The notes under the pieces are model-generated. The model was not told where the DNA came from. It saw only the letters and a program-made list of their open reading frames with translations, and ran no database searches. 64,000 nt of DNA from Variovorax sp. OAS795 (GTDB taxonomy: Bacteria > Pseudomonadota > Gammaproteobacteria > Burkholderiales > Burkholderiaceae_C): assembly GCF_040546685.1 (NCBI RefSeq), contig NZ_JBEPOH010000001.1, positions 930,001-994,000 of the forward strand, written 5' to 3'. The translations under genes were made by a program, and so were the position numbers. Shown here in pieces: positions 11,143-23,422 of this stretch; positions within the stretch are counted from its first letter, which is position 1; each line of letters begins with the position of its first letter.

Positions 11143-12450
11143 TCAGGCGGCCAGCCGCTTGAGCATCTCGCGCGTGACCAGCACCACGCCGGCCTCTGTG
11201 CGTTCGAAGCGCGCGGCGTCGGCCTCGGCGTCCTCGCCGATCACCATTTCGTCCGGGATCACGCAGCCGCGGTCGATCACCACGCGGTTCAGCTTGCAGG
11301 CGCGGCCGACTTCCACATCGGGCAGCAGCACGGCTTCGTTGATCTCGCAGAACGAGTGGATGCGCACGCCCGAGAACAGCACCGAGCTGCTGACCTTGGA
11401 GCCCGAGACGATGCAGCCGCCCGAGACGATGGTGTTGACCGTCATGCCGTGCTTGCCGTCCCGGTCGAGCACGAACTTGGCCGGCGGCAGTTGCCGCTGG
11501 TAGGTCCAGATGGGCCAGTCTGTGTCATAGATGTCGAGTTCGGGGGTGATCGAGGCCAGATCGAGGTTGGCTGCCCAGAATGCATCAATCGTGCCCACGT
11601 CGCGCCAGTAGGCCTTGGCGCCCGGCCCGCGCGAGGCCCGCGTGACGCACGACATGCCGAAGGGATGCGCCAGCGCGCGGCCCTGCGCCACGGCGCGCGG
11701 AATGATGTCCTTGCCGAAGTCGTGGCTCGAATCCGGGTTGATGGCGTCTTCCTCGAGCAGCTGGTAGAGGTACTCGGAATCGAACACGTAGATGCCCATG
11801 CTGGCCAGCGCCACGTCGGGGTGGCCCGGCATGGCGGGCGGATCGGCCGGCTTTTCGAGGAAGGCGGTGATCTGGCGGTCGTCATCGATGGCCATCACGC
11901 CGAAGGCCGTGGCTTCCATGCGCGGCACCTCGATGCAGCCGACGGTGCAGCCCAGGCCGCGCTCGGCATGGTCCTTGACCATGATCGAGTAGTCCATCTT
12001 GTAGATGTGGTCGCCCGCCAGAACCACCACGTAGTCGTGCTTGGTGGAGCGCGTCTGGATGATGTCCAGGTTCTGGAACACCGCATCGGCCGTGCCGCGG
12101 TACCAGTGCTCGTCGCCGGTGCGCTGCTGCGCGGGCAGCACGTCGACCATTTCGTTGAGCTCGGCGCGCAAAAAGCTCCAGCCGCGCTGCAGGTGGCGCA
12201 TGAGCGAGTGCGACTTGTACTGCGTGACCACCGCCATGCGACGGATGCCCGAGTTCAGGCAGTTCGAGAGCGCGAAGTCGATGATGCGGAACTTGCCGCC
12301 GAAGTACACCGCCGGCTTGGCGCGCCGGTCGGTCAGCTGCTTGAGCCGGGAGCCGCGTCCGCCGGCCAGCACCAGCGCGATGGTGCGGCGGACCAGTTGA
12401 TGCGCCTGCAGGGAGGCCTGCGGCGTGGTGCTGCTGTCGTTGTCCATCAT
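11143..12450 (-). CDS. glgC: glucose-1-phosphate adenylyltransferase (ADP-glucose pyrophosphorylase)
   Basis: A 435-residue enzyme making ADP-glucose from ATP and glucose-1-phosphate, the committed and allosterically controlled step of glycogen synthesis. [11 protein letters not shown] near residues 27-36 is the nucleotide-binding loop; [18 protein letters not shown] follows. The C-terminal part carries the left-handed beta-helix repeats. Two adjacent ATG codons (12450 and 12447) follow GGAGAC; the first is used here, and the longer open frame to 12651 lacks a ribosome site. The start is 37 bp past the glgX stop, so the six-gene cluster may be one transcript, or glgC may have its own promoter. 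Confidence 0.95.
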   Translation of the reverse strand: MMDNDSSTTPQASLQAHQLVRRTIALVLAGGRGSRLKQLTDRRAKPAVYFGGKFRIIDFALSNCLNSGIRRMAVVTQYKSHSLMRHLQRGWSFLRAELNEMVDVLPAQQRTGDEHWYRGTADAVFQNLDIIQTRSTKHDYVVVLAGDHIYKMDYSIMVKDHAERGLGCTVGCIEVPRMEATAFGVMAIDDDRQITAFLEKPADPPAMPGHPDVALASMGIYVFDSEYLYQLLEEDAINPDSSHDFGKDIIPRAVAQGRALAHPFGMSCVTRASRGPGAKAYWRDVGTIDAFWAANLDLASITPELDIYDTDWPIWTYQRQLPPAKFVLDRDGKHGMTVNTIVSGGCIVSGSKVSSSVLFSGVRIHSFCEINEAVLLPDVEVGRACKLNRVVIDRGCVIPDEMVIGEDAEADAARFERTEAGVVLVTREMLKRLAA

Positions 12451-12487
12451 GTGTCTCCGTTCGTTCTTCGGTTCGTTCGGTTCGTCG

Positions 12488-14611
<2,124 letters not shown>

Positions 14612-14615
14612 CGCG

Positions 14616-16787
<2,172 letters not shown>

Positions 16788-16792
16788 GTTCG

Positions 16793-18482
16793 TCACATCC
16801 GTTCTCGTTCTTCTTCGCCGGCAGGTCGACCGAAAAAGACGCCGTACGGCGCCAGCCTCAGCATGCGCCTTTTTCCGTCGCCGGCCTGCACGCGCGCGTC
16901 GGCGGAGGGCGCGTGCGGATGTCCCGGCAGGGCCTCGAGCGGTTCGCGCAGCGTGACCGAGACCGACGCGTCCCCGAGGTTGAAGAGGGCCTGCAGCGAC
17001 TGGTTTCCGTCGCGGCGCTCGAACCACAGCACCGGCTCTGGCGCATCGAAGAAGGCGATGCTGCCGGTGCGCAGCAGCGGCTGTCCGCGGCGCCAGCGCA
17101 GCAGCGCGCGGCTGAACACGAGCATCGAATCGGGGTCGCTGGCCTGGCGGTCGACGGCCAGCGGCAGGTGCCGGCCGTGGACCGGCAGCCAGGGCCCGCC
17201 GGTGGTGAAGCCGGCATGCAGCTCGTCGGCCTTCCACGGCATGGGCGTGCGGCAGCCGTCGCGGCCCTTGAATTCGGGCCAGAACGCGCGGCCGTACGGG
17301 TCCTGCAGCAGTTCGAACGGCACCTCGGCCTCCGGCAGGCCGAGTTCCTCGCCCTGGTAGATGCTGGCGCTGCCGCGCAGCGTGAGCAGCAGCGAGAGCC
17401 AGAGCCGGTCGCGCCGGGTGTCTTCGGGCGCGCCGCCGCTCCAGCGCGTGGCCACGCGCGGCACGTCGTGGTTCGACACCGCCCAGCAGCCCCAGCCGCC
17501 GGTGGGCGCGAGCGCGGCGTCCAGCGTCTCGACCTGGTGGCGCAGGTGCCGGGCGCTGTGCTCGGCGGTCAGCAGGCTGAAGCTGTAGGCCAGGTGCAGG
17601 CGCTTGCCCAGCTCGGTGTACTGGGCCATGACCGGCGGCGCATTCTCGTCGCCCACCTCGCCGAGCGCGACCGCGCCGTAGCCGTCGAGGAGCCTGCGCA
17701 GGCTTTCCAGGAAGGCCAGGTTCTCCATCTGGCTCTTGTCGTACAGGTGCTGCTGCATGGCGTACGGGTTGTCGGGCCGGACGGTGCTCACTTCATCGAC
17801 CAGCGTGGCGCTGGCCGGCGGGTTGTCGCGCAGCAGCGCGTCGTGAAACTGGTGGTTGCAGGCGTCGAAGCGGAAGCCGTCCACGCCGCGCTCGCACCAG
17901 AAGCGCACTTCGCCCAGCAGGGCTTCCTGCACCTGGGCGCAATGGAAGTTCAGGTCGGGCTGTTCCTTGAGGAAGCTGTGCAGGTAGTACTGGCGGCGCC
18001 GCGAATCCCATTGCCAGGGCCGGGCCGCCGAACACCGAGAGCCAGTTGGTGGGCGGCGTGCCGTCGGGCCGCGGGTCGGCCCACACGTACCAGTCGGCCT
18101 TGGGGTTGTCGCGGCTCGATCGGCTCTCGGTGAACCACGCGTGCTGGTCGGACGTGTGCGAGAGCACCTGGTCGATGATGATCTTCAGGCCGAGCGAATG
18201 GGCGCGCGCCAGCATCTCGTCGAAATCGCCCAGTGTGCCGAAGATCGGATCGACGTCGCGGTAGTCGGCCACGTCGTAGCCGAAGTCCTTCATCGGCGAA
18301 CGGAAGAAGGGCGACACCCAGATCGCATCGACCCCCAGGCCCGCGACGTGCTCGAGCCGGGAGGTGATGCCGGGAAGGTCGCCGATCCCATCGCCGTTGC
18401 TGTCCATGAAGCTGCGCGGGTAGATCTGGTAGATCACCGCGCCGCGCCACCATTCGCTGTTGCTGCCGTGATTGCTGCGCAT
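16793..18482 (-). pseudogene. GH13 alpha-glucosidase/oligo-glucosidase with a +1 frameshift
   Basis: Two reverse-strand frames form one GH13 enzyme of about 562 residues. The first (from ATG at 18482) has WWRGAVIYQIYPRSF, DQVLSHTSDQHAWF (region I) and breaks off after NWLSVFGGPA. The second resumes exactly there with WQWDSRRRQYYLHSF, then GFRFDACNHQF (region II, nucleophile about Asp206), LGEVGDENA (region III) and VSNHDVPR (region IV). One extra base in the GGG run at 18017-18019 explains the break. Upstream the ribosome would end at 17793 after about 230 residues, without catalytic residues. The family includes alpha-glucosidases and oligo-1,6-glucosidases; substrate is unknown. It may be a real inactivation or a base-call error. 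It heads the glycogen cluster. Confidence 0.85.
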
Positions 18483-18570
18483 GCTGCCCTTGTGGTCTGA
18501 AAATCATTGTGGCATGCGAGATCCGGGCCCGATCCATGCAAGGCCCGCGGGCGCGCCCCGAAAAGCTTTC

Positions 18571-18576
18571 TACACT
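18571..18576 (+). promoter_or_regulatory. possible -10 box of the FAD oxidoreductase gene
   Basis: TACACT lies 53 bp before the ATG at 18629 in the 146-bp divergent gap shared with the GH13 gene. No clear -35 partner was seen, so this is tentative. Confidence 0.25.
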
Positions 18577-18628
18577 GGGCACGGGTCCACGCCTGTGAAC
18601 CCTGGCTTCCAGTTCCCGTTTCCGCAAG

Positions 18629-20107
18629 ATGACCACCGATTCCGCTTCCTCCGCACTGTCCTCTTCGCCGGAAGGCCTTGCCGCGCTCGAGCGGCGGCTC
18701 GCCAGGGACCTGGAATGCCTCGGCTGGCCCGCGCGCGCCTGGATGCCCGTTCGCACGCACGCCGGCGAACCGGTGCTCGACGTGGCCATCATCGGCGGCG
18801 GGCAGGCCGGGTTGGCGGCGGCCGCGGCCCTGGCGCAGCAAGGCATCCGGGCGGTGGTGTTCGACCGCGCGCCCGCGGGCTCCGAAGGTCCGTGGGCCAC
18901 CACGGCGCGCATGGAAACCCTGCGTTCCCCGAAGGAACTCACCGGCCCGGCGCTGGGCCTGCCCGCGCTGACCTTCCGCGCCTGGTTCGAAGCCCAGTTC
19001 GGCGCCGACGCCTGGGCCCGGCTGGACAAGATCCCGCGCCTGCAGTGGATGGACTACCTGGCCTGGTACCGCCGCGTGATGAACGTGGACGTGCGCAACG
19101 ATACGGCGGTCACCGCGATGCTTCCGCTGCCCGATGCCGCGCTGGTGCGGCTCGGCCTGCGCACGCCCGCCGGGGCGCAGCAGGTGCTGGCGCGCCGCGT
19201 GGTCCTGGCCACGGGCCGCGACGGCCTCGGCGGCCCGGCCGTTCCAGCCTTCGTCGACGCGCTGCCGCGCGCGCAGTGGGCGCACTCGTCCGACGCCATG
19301 GACTACACCCGGCTGGCCGGGCTGCGCGTGGGCGTGATCGGCGCGGGCTCGTCGGCCATGGACAGCGCGGCCACCGCGCTCGAATGCGGCGCGCACAGCG
19401 TCGAACTGCTGATCCGCCGGCCCGACCTGCCGCGCGTCAACAAGGGCAAGGGCGCCGGCGTGCCGGGCCTGACGCAGGGCCACTACGACCTGCCCGATGC
19501 GCTCAAGTGGCGCATCCGCCACTACATCAACGTGGCCAACGTGCCGCCGCCGCATGGCAGCACGCTGCGTGTCTCGCGGTTTGCGAACGCGTTCTTCAAC
19601 TTCGGCTGCCCGGTGCTCTCGATCGAGCCCGAAGGGACGTCGTCGATGCGCGTGGCCACGCCCAGGGGCGAGTTCGTGTTCGATTTCCTGATTGTTTCGA
19701 CCGGTTTCAAGGTCGACTGGAACAGCCGCCCCGAATTCGACGCCATCGCGGCGCACGTGCGCACATGGAAGGACCGCTTCGCCCCCGCGCCCGGCGACGA
19801 GGACCAGGAGCTGGCCGACTCGCCCGACCTCGGGCCCGTGTTCGAATTCCAGCAGCGCGCGCCAGGCGAATGCCCCGGGCTCGAACGCATCCATTGCTTC
19901 TGCTACCCGGCGGCGCTGTCGCACGGCACGGTGTCGGGCGACATTCCCGCGATCAGCGAAGGCGCCAGGCGGCTTGCGAGCGGCATGGCCAGCCTGTTCT
20001 ACCGCGAAGACTTCGAGCACCACTTCGCCAACCTCGAGGCGTACAGCGAGCCCGAACTGTTCGGCGACGAATGGACGCCCGCGCCGCCGCCCTCCGAGCG
20101 CAGCTGA
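18629..20107 (+). CDS. FAD/NAD(P)-binding flavin monooxygenase-like oxidoreductase
   Basis: A 492-residue protein with two dinucleotide-binding folds: VAIIGGGQAGLAAA (GGGQAG at 56-61) for FAD and VGVIGAGSSAMDSA (GAGSSA at 238-243) for NAD(P). This layout is that of flavin monooxygenases and related thioredoxin-reductase-like enzymes. An intact FxGxxxH fingerprint of classical FMOs was not found, so the reaction is unknown. It starts a three-gene unit with two AhpD/CMD-like proteins: the next ATG is 30 bp on, and the third gene overlaps the second. It is divergent from the glycogen cluster. Oxidation of an organic nitrogen or sulfur compound is a reasonable but unproven role. Confidence 0.75.
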   Translation: MTTDSASSALSSSPEGLAALERRLARDLECLGWPARAWMPVRTHAGEPVLDVAIIGGGQAGLAAAAALAQQGIRAVVFDRAPAGSEGPWATTARMETLRSPKELTGPALGLPALTFRAWFEAQFGADAWARLDKIPRLQWMDYLAWYRRVMNVDVRNDTAVTAMLPLPDAALVRLGLRTPAGAQQVLARRVVLATGRDGLGGPAVPAFVDALPRAQWAHSSDAMDYTRLAGLRVGVIGAGSSAMDSAATALECGAHSVELLIRRPDLPRVNKGKGAGVPGLTQGHYDLPDALKWRIRHYINVANVPPPHGSTLRVSRFANAFFNFGCPVLSIEPEGTSSMRVATPRGEFVFDFLIVSTGFKVDWNSRPEFDAIAAHVRTWKDRFAPAPGDEDQELADSPDLGPVFEFQQRAPGECPGLERIHCFCYPAALSHGTVSGDIPAISEGARRLASGMASLFYREDFEHHFANLEAYSEPELFGDEWTPAPPPSERS

Positions 20108-20137
20108 GCGGCAAACCCTCACTTTTTCCTGGAACGC

Positions 20138-20659
20138 ATGACAACTCTCAACGACACATCCTCACGGCCCGACGTGATCGACGCCACGGTGCCCCTGGCG
20201 CCCACGCAGGCCACCCGCGCGCTGCGACTGCAGCGCGACAAGGTCATGGCCGCCACGCAGGGCAGCTACGACGCCATGTTCTCGCCCTCGGTCGAGGGCC
20301 TGCCGGTCACCGAGCGCCTGCTGGTCGCGCTGCACGCCTGCAGCGTCTCCAGGGCCGCGACGCTGGCCGCGCACTACCGCGAGCGATTGCTGGCCGAAGG
20401 CGCGGAGCGCGAACTGGTCGCGGCCGTGGGAAGCGGCGCCCCGGTGGCGGATGCGCGCCTGCGCACCGTGCTGGCATTCACCGCCAGCCTCATCGAGCGG
20501 CCCATCGACGGCGACAAGGCGGCGGTCGACGCGCTGGCCGAGGCGGGGCTTTCGACACCCGCCATCGTCGCGCTCGGCCAGCTGATCGCCTTCCTGTCCT
20601 ACCAGATACGCCTGGTCGCCGGTCTTCAGGCGCTCGCGGCTGCGGAGGTGTCGCAATGA
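20138..20659 (+). CDS. CMD-domain protein (resembles Avi_7170 family)
   Basis: A 173-residue helical protein of the carboxymuconolactone decarboxylase/AhpD superfamily without a CxxC pair. The only cysteine is in LLVALHACSVSRAATLAAHY, where redox-active homologues carry their motif. The overall pattern, and the pairing with a longer AhpD-like protein next door, match what I recall of the Avi_7170-type CMD proteins; a profile search should confirm this. Its stop overlaps the next ATG (ATGA), so the two are translationally coupled and probably act as a pair. Without the second cysteine it is unlikely to be a peroxidase alone. Confidence 0.65.
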   Translation: MTTLNDTSSRPDVIDATVPLAPTQATRALRLQRDKVMAATQGSYDAMFSPSVEGLPVTERLLVALHACSVSRAATLAAHYRERLLAEGAERELVAAVGSGAPVADARLRTVLAFTASLIERPIDGDKAAVDALAEAGLSTPAIVALGQLIAFLSYQIRLVAGLQALAAAEVSQ

Positions 20660-21246
20660 CCACGCCGATCCGCATCAAGGGCTTCACCAACGAGGTGCTG
20701 GGCTGGAAGCCGTGGCTCGACCCGGTGGAGGTCGCCACGGCCACGCCGGCGCAGCTGGCGGCACTGGACGAGATGAGCCCGCAGGCGCGCACCTCGCCTT
20801 ACTTCCTGGTGCTGGCGCACCAGCCCGAGATGCTGCTGCAGCGCTCCATCGCCTTCAATGCGATCATGTTCGCGCCCGGCGGCATGCCGCGCGCCGAACG
20901 CGAGCTGGGCGCCACGGTGGAATCGCGCGTCAACGGCTGCGTGTACTGCGCCTCGGTGCATGCGCAGCGCTTCGAGCAGCTTGCCAAGCGCAGCGACGTG
21001 ATCTCGCAGGTGTTCGAGGAGCCGGCCTCCGCAGGCACCACGGCGCGCGAGAAGGCGATCGTCGAGTTCTCGATCCGCCTCGGCGCCGAGCCCGGCAAGG
21101 TGTCGGCCGACGATGTCCGGATGCTGAAGGAGGTCGGGCTCACCGAGCTCGAGATCCTCGACCTGATCCATTCGGTGGCGCTCTTTGCCTGGGCCAACCG
21201 GCTGATGCTCAACCTTGGCGAGCCGGTCTTTCCGCCGGCCGCCTGA
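20656..21246 (+). CDS. AhpD-like alkylhydroperoxidase-domain protein (resembles Avi_7169 family)
   Basis: A 196-residue AhpD-fold protein with an intact redox motif: Cys95 and Cys98 in RVNGCVYCASVH, followed by His102, the arrangement used by AhpD peroxidases. The N-terminal part (GFTNEVLGWKPWLDPV) is specific to this subgroup. Its ATG overlaps the upstream CMD gene by four bases, and the flavin oxidoreductase lies just before. A role in clearing peroxide made by the flavoenzyme, or in a substrate-specific redox step, is inferred. It converges with the opine-dehydrogenase-like gene three bases after its stop. Confidence 0.72.
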   Translation: MTTPIRIKGFTNEVLGWKPWLDPVEVATATPAQLAALDEMSPQARTSPYFLVLAHQPEMLLQRSIAFNAIMFAPGGMPRAERELGATVESRVNGCVYCASVHAQRFEQLAKRSDVISQVFEEPASAGTTAREKAIVEFSIRLGAEPGKVSADDVRMLKEVGLTELEILDLIHSVALFAWANRLMLNLGEPVFPPAA

Positions 21247-21249
21247 GCG

Positions 21250-22329
21250 TCACAGGCGCGCGAGCAGTCCGGCGACTGTTTCCTTGGCCAGCCCGAGCGG
21301 TGCCAGCAGGTCGTTCTGCTGCCGGTAGTCGATGCCGTTGACCAGCGAGGCGGCATCGACGATGGTGCGCGTGGCGGGGGTCGGCACGCCGGCGATCCGC
21401 CCCAGCGCTTCCACGAAGGCCAAGCCGTAGGGCATGTCCTCGGACACATAGCGGGTGTCCGTGCGCACCGGCCCGGGCGGGCCGCCGCGCTTGGCATGCA
21501 GTTCGGCCGCGATGTCCTCGAGCCGCGCCGACGCGGTGCCGAAGGAGCGCGCAAAGTGCGCCTCGATGGGCCCGAGTTCCAGGCCGAAAGCCCGGGCCAC
21601 GGCGCGCCGCTCCAGGTCCAGCGCCTCGATCGCGCGCGCCACGCCGGGCGTCATGCAGTGGTACTGCGGCCAGTTCTCGGCACGTTCGATGCGGGTCCAG
21701 TTGAAGACGGCCAGCGGCCCGTGCGACTGCGGATTGACGTTGGCCAGGGCGCTGGCGAGCGTGTTGTCCTGCGCGAAGAAACTGCCGCCGAACAGCGCCG
21801 TGCACAGATCGAGCACCTTGCCGACATCGCCGCCCGGCAGCGCCGACACGCCGACCGCCTGGCGCCGCGTCATCACCCGCACCAGCGTGGCCGATTCCCG
21901 GCGTGCGGTCAGCACGGTCGTGCCGAAGCTCGCGACGGTGATCCGCAGGCCCACCTGCCTTGCGTTTTCGTACAGGTAGAGCGACGACAGCGAGGCCATA
22001 GAGCTGACGATCACCATCTGTCCATCTCGCAGAAAGGGCAGCAGCGCGTCCATCACGCGGCGGTGGCCGTTGACCGGCAGCGCGAGCAGCAGCACGTCCG
22101 CGGCCTGGCAAAGCTGCGCGGCGTCGTCGGCCACCTCGACCGAGACGCGGCAGGCCAGCACGCCACCGGCTTCCAGCGGCCGTTTGCGCAAGGCCTCGGC
22201 GCCCTGGCCGCCCGGCGACCAGAGCGTGACCGTGTGGCCCGCCTGCCGCAGCCAGGCCGCGCTGGCGAAGGCGATCGCGCCGGCGCCCGCGATGCCGACG
22301 CGGTGCCGCTGGCCTGCGGGCTCAGTCAA
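21250..22329 (-). CDS. opine dehydrogenase-like NAD(P)-dependent oxidoreductase
   Basis: A 359-residue protein with an N-terminal Rossmann fold (VGIAGAGAIAFASA, about residues 11-24) like ketopantoate and glycerol-3-phosphate dehydrogenases. The C-terminal half resembles octopine/nopaline dehydrogenases: ANVNPQSHGPLAVFNWTRIE and CMTPGVARAIEALDLERRAV. Such enzymes condense or split an amino acid and a 2-oxo acid. The only plausible start is TTG at 22329, which overlaps the end of the upstream Bug receptor gene by eight bases, suggesting coupled translation. The pairing implies import of an opine- or ketoacid-like compound followed by its reduction or oxidation. Substrate cannot be read from sequence. 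Confidence 0.72.
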   Translation of the reverse strand: MTEPAGQRHRVGIAGAGAIAFASAAWLRQAGHTVTLWSPGGQGAEALRKRPLEAGGVLACRVSVEVADDAAQLCQAADVLLLALPVNGHRRVMDALLPFLRDGQMVIVSSMASLSSLYLYENARQVGLRITVASFGTTVLTARRESATLVRVMTRRQAVGVSALPGGDVGKVLDLCTALFGGSFFAQDNTLASALANVNPQSHGPLAVFNWTRIERAENWPQYHCMTPGVARAIEALDLERRAVARAFGLELGPIEAHFARSFGTASARLEDIAAELHAKRGGPPGPVRTDTRYVSEDMPYGLAFVEALGRIAGVPTPATRTIVDAASLVNGIDYRQQNDLLAPLGLAKETVAGLLARL

Positions 22330-23299
22330 CCTTGATCCCGCCCTGCTTGATCACCCTGGCCCAGCGCTGGCTGTCTTCGGCGATGACCTTGCCGAGCGCC
22401 GCACCGCCGCCGCAGGTGTTCACCGCGCCGAGCTGCGCGAAACGCTGTTGGGTCTCGGGCAGTTTGCACACCTCGACCAGCGCGGCCGAAAGCTTCTCCA
22501 CGCTGGCCGCCGGCATGCGCGCGGGCGCCATCACGCCGACCCACACCGGCACGTCCATGCCGGCGAGGCGCGCGGCCTCGGCGACGGTGGGCGGCGTGCC
22601 GAGGCTGGGCAGGGCCGCGCGCGAGAAGGTGCCGAGCACGCGGGCCTTGCCGCTCGCGACCATCGGCTCGATGGAGGCGGCGCTGGTGACGATCAGCGCC
22701 ACCTGGCCGCCCAGCAGGTCGGTCAAGGCCGGCGCAGCGCCGCGGTAGGGCACGTGCAGCAGGTCCACGCCGCTCGCTTGCGCCAGCAGCGCACCGGTCA
22801 GGTGCGACACGGTGCCGTTGCCGGTCGAGGCGTAGGTCACCTGGCCGGGCCTGGCCTTGGCGTCGCGCAGCACGTCGGCCAGCGTCTTGTAGGGGCTTTC
22901 GGTGCGCACGGCCACGGTCATCGGCGTGTCCCCGACCAGGGCGACGGGCGCCAGGTCGTGCACCGGGTCGTACGGCAGCTTGGGCTGCAGATGCGGCGCG
23001 ATGGTGATGGCGCCGCCCGTGGCCAGCAGCACGGTGGCGCCGTCGGTCGCCTTGGCCACCGCGTCGGCCGCGACGATGCCGCCCGCGCCGGCCTTGTTGT
23101 CGATGATCACGGTGCCGCCGAGTTTCTCGGTGAGCTTGGCGCCCAGGTAGCGGGCGATCACGTCCTGCGCCCCGCCCGGGGCGAAGGGCACGACGATGCG
23201 CAGCGGCTTGTCGCCCGCGGGCTGGGCCTGGAGCGGCATGGCGGCCAGGCTGGCGGCGGCCGCGAGCACCAGGGCCAGGTGTTTCAGGAGCAATTTCAT
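22322..23299 (-). CDS. Bug/TctC-family periplasmic solute-binding protein
   Basis: A 325-residue extracytoplasmic receptor of the tripartite tricarboxylate carrier family, hugely expanded in Bordetella, Cupriavidus and Variovorax. The signal peptide runs from MKLLLKHLALVLAAA to about residue 26. Family motifs visible are LRIVVPFAPGGAQDVIARYL, IIDNKAGAGGIVAADAVAKA and YASTGNGTVSHLTGALL. ATG at 23299 opens the signal peptide; the frame open further to the right is the antisense of leuS. No TctA/TctB membrane partners are nearby, usual for orphan Bug genes. It overlaps the opine-dehydrogenase-like gene. Ligand unknown, probably a small carboxylate or amino acid derivative. Confidence 0.9.
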   Translation of the reverse strand: MKLLLKHLALVLAAAASLAAMPLQAQPAGDKPLRIVVPFAPGGAQDVIARYLGAKLTEKLGGTVIIDNKAGAGGIVAADAVAKATDGATVLLATGGAITIAPHLQPKLPYDPVHDLAPVALVGDTPMTVAVRTESPYKTLADVLRDAKARPGQVTYASTGNGTVSHLTGALLAQASGVDLLHVPYRGAAPALTDLLGGQVALIVTSAASIEPMVASGKARVLGTFSRAALPSLGTPPTVAEAARLAGMDVPVWVGVMAPARMPAASVEKLSAALVEVCKLPETQQRFAQLGAVNTCGGGAALGKVIAEDSQRWARVIKQGGIKVD

Positions 23300-23422
23300 G
23301 GCGTTTTTCCCTCGGCGTCCCCCGGCAGGCGACTTGAACTGCGCGAAGACGGGAGACGAGTCTAGTCCGGCGCGATAATCCGCCTTCCCCGGCCGCTCCG
23401 AGCCGGGCCCTGCCGAACCGTC

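Noticed and set aside
18010..18030. Programmed ribosomal frameshift in the GH13 gene
   Set aside because: No slippery heptamer or slow stop-codon context is present, and homologues as I know them need no frameshift. A mutation or base-call error is simpler.
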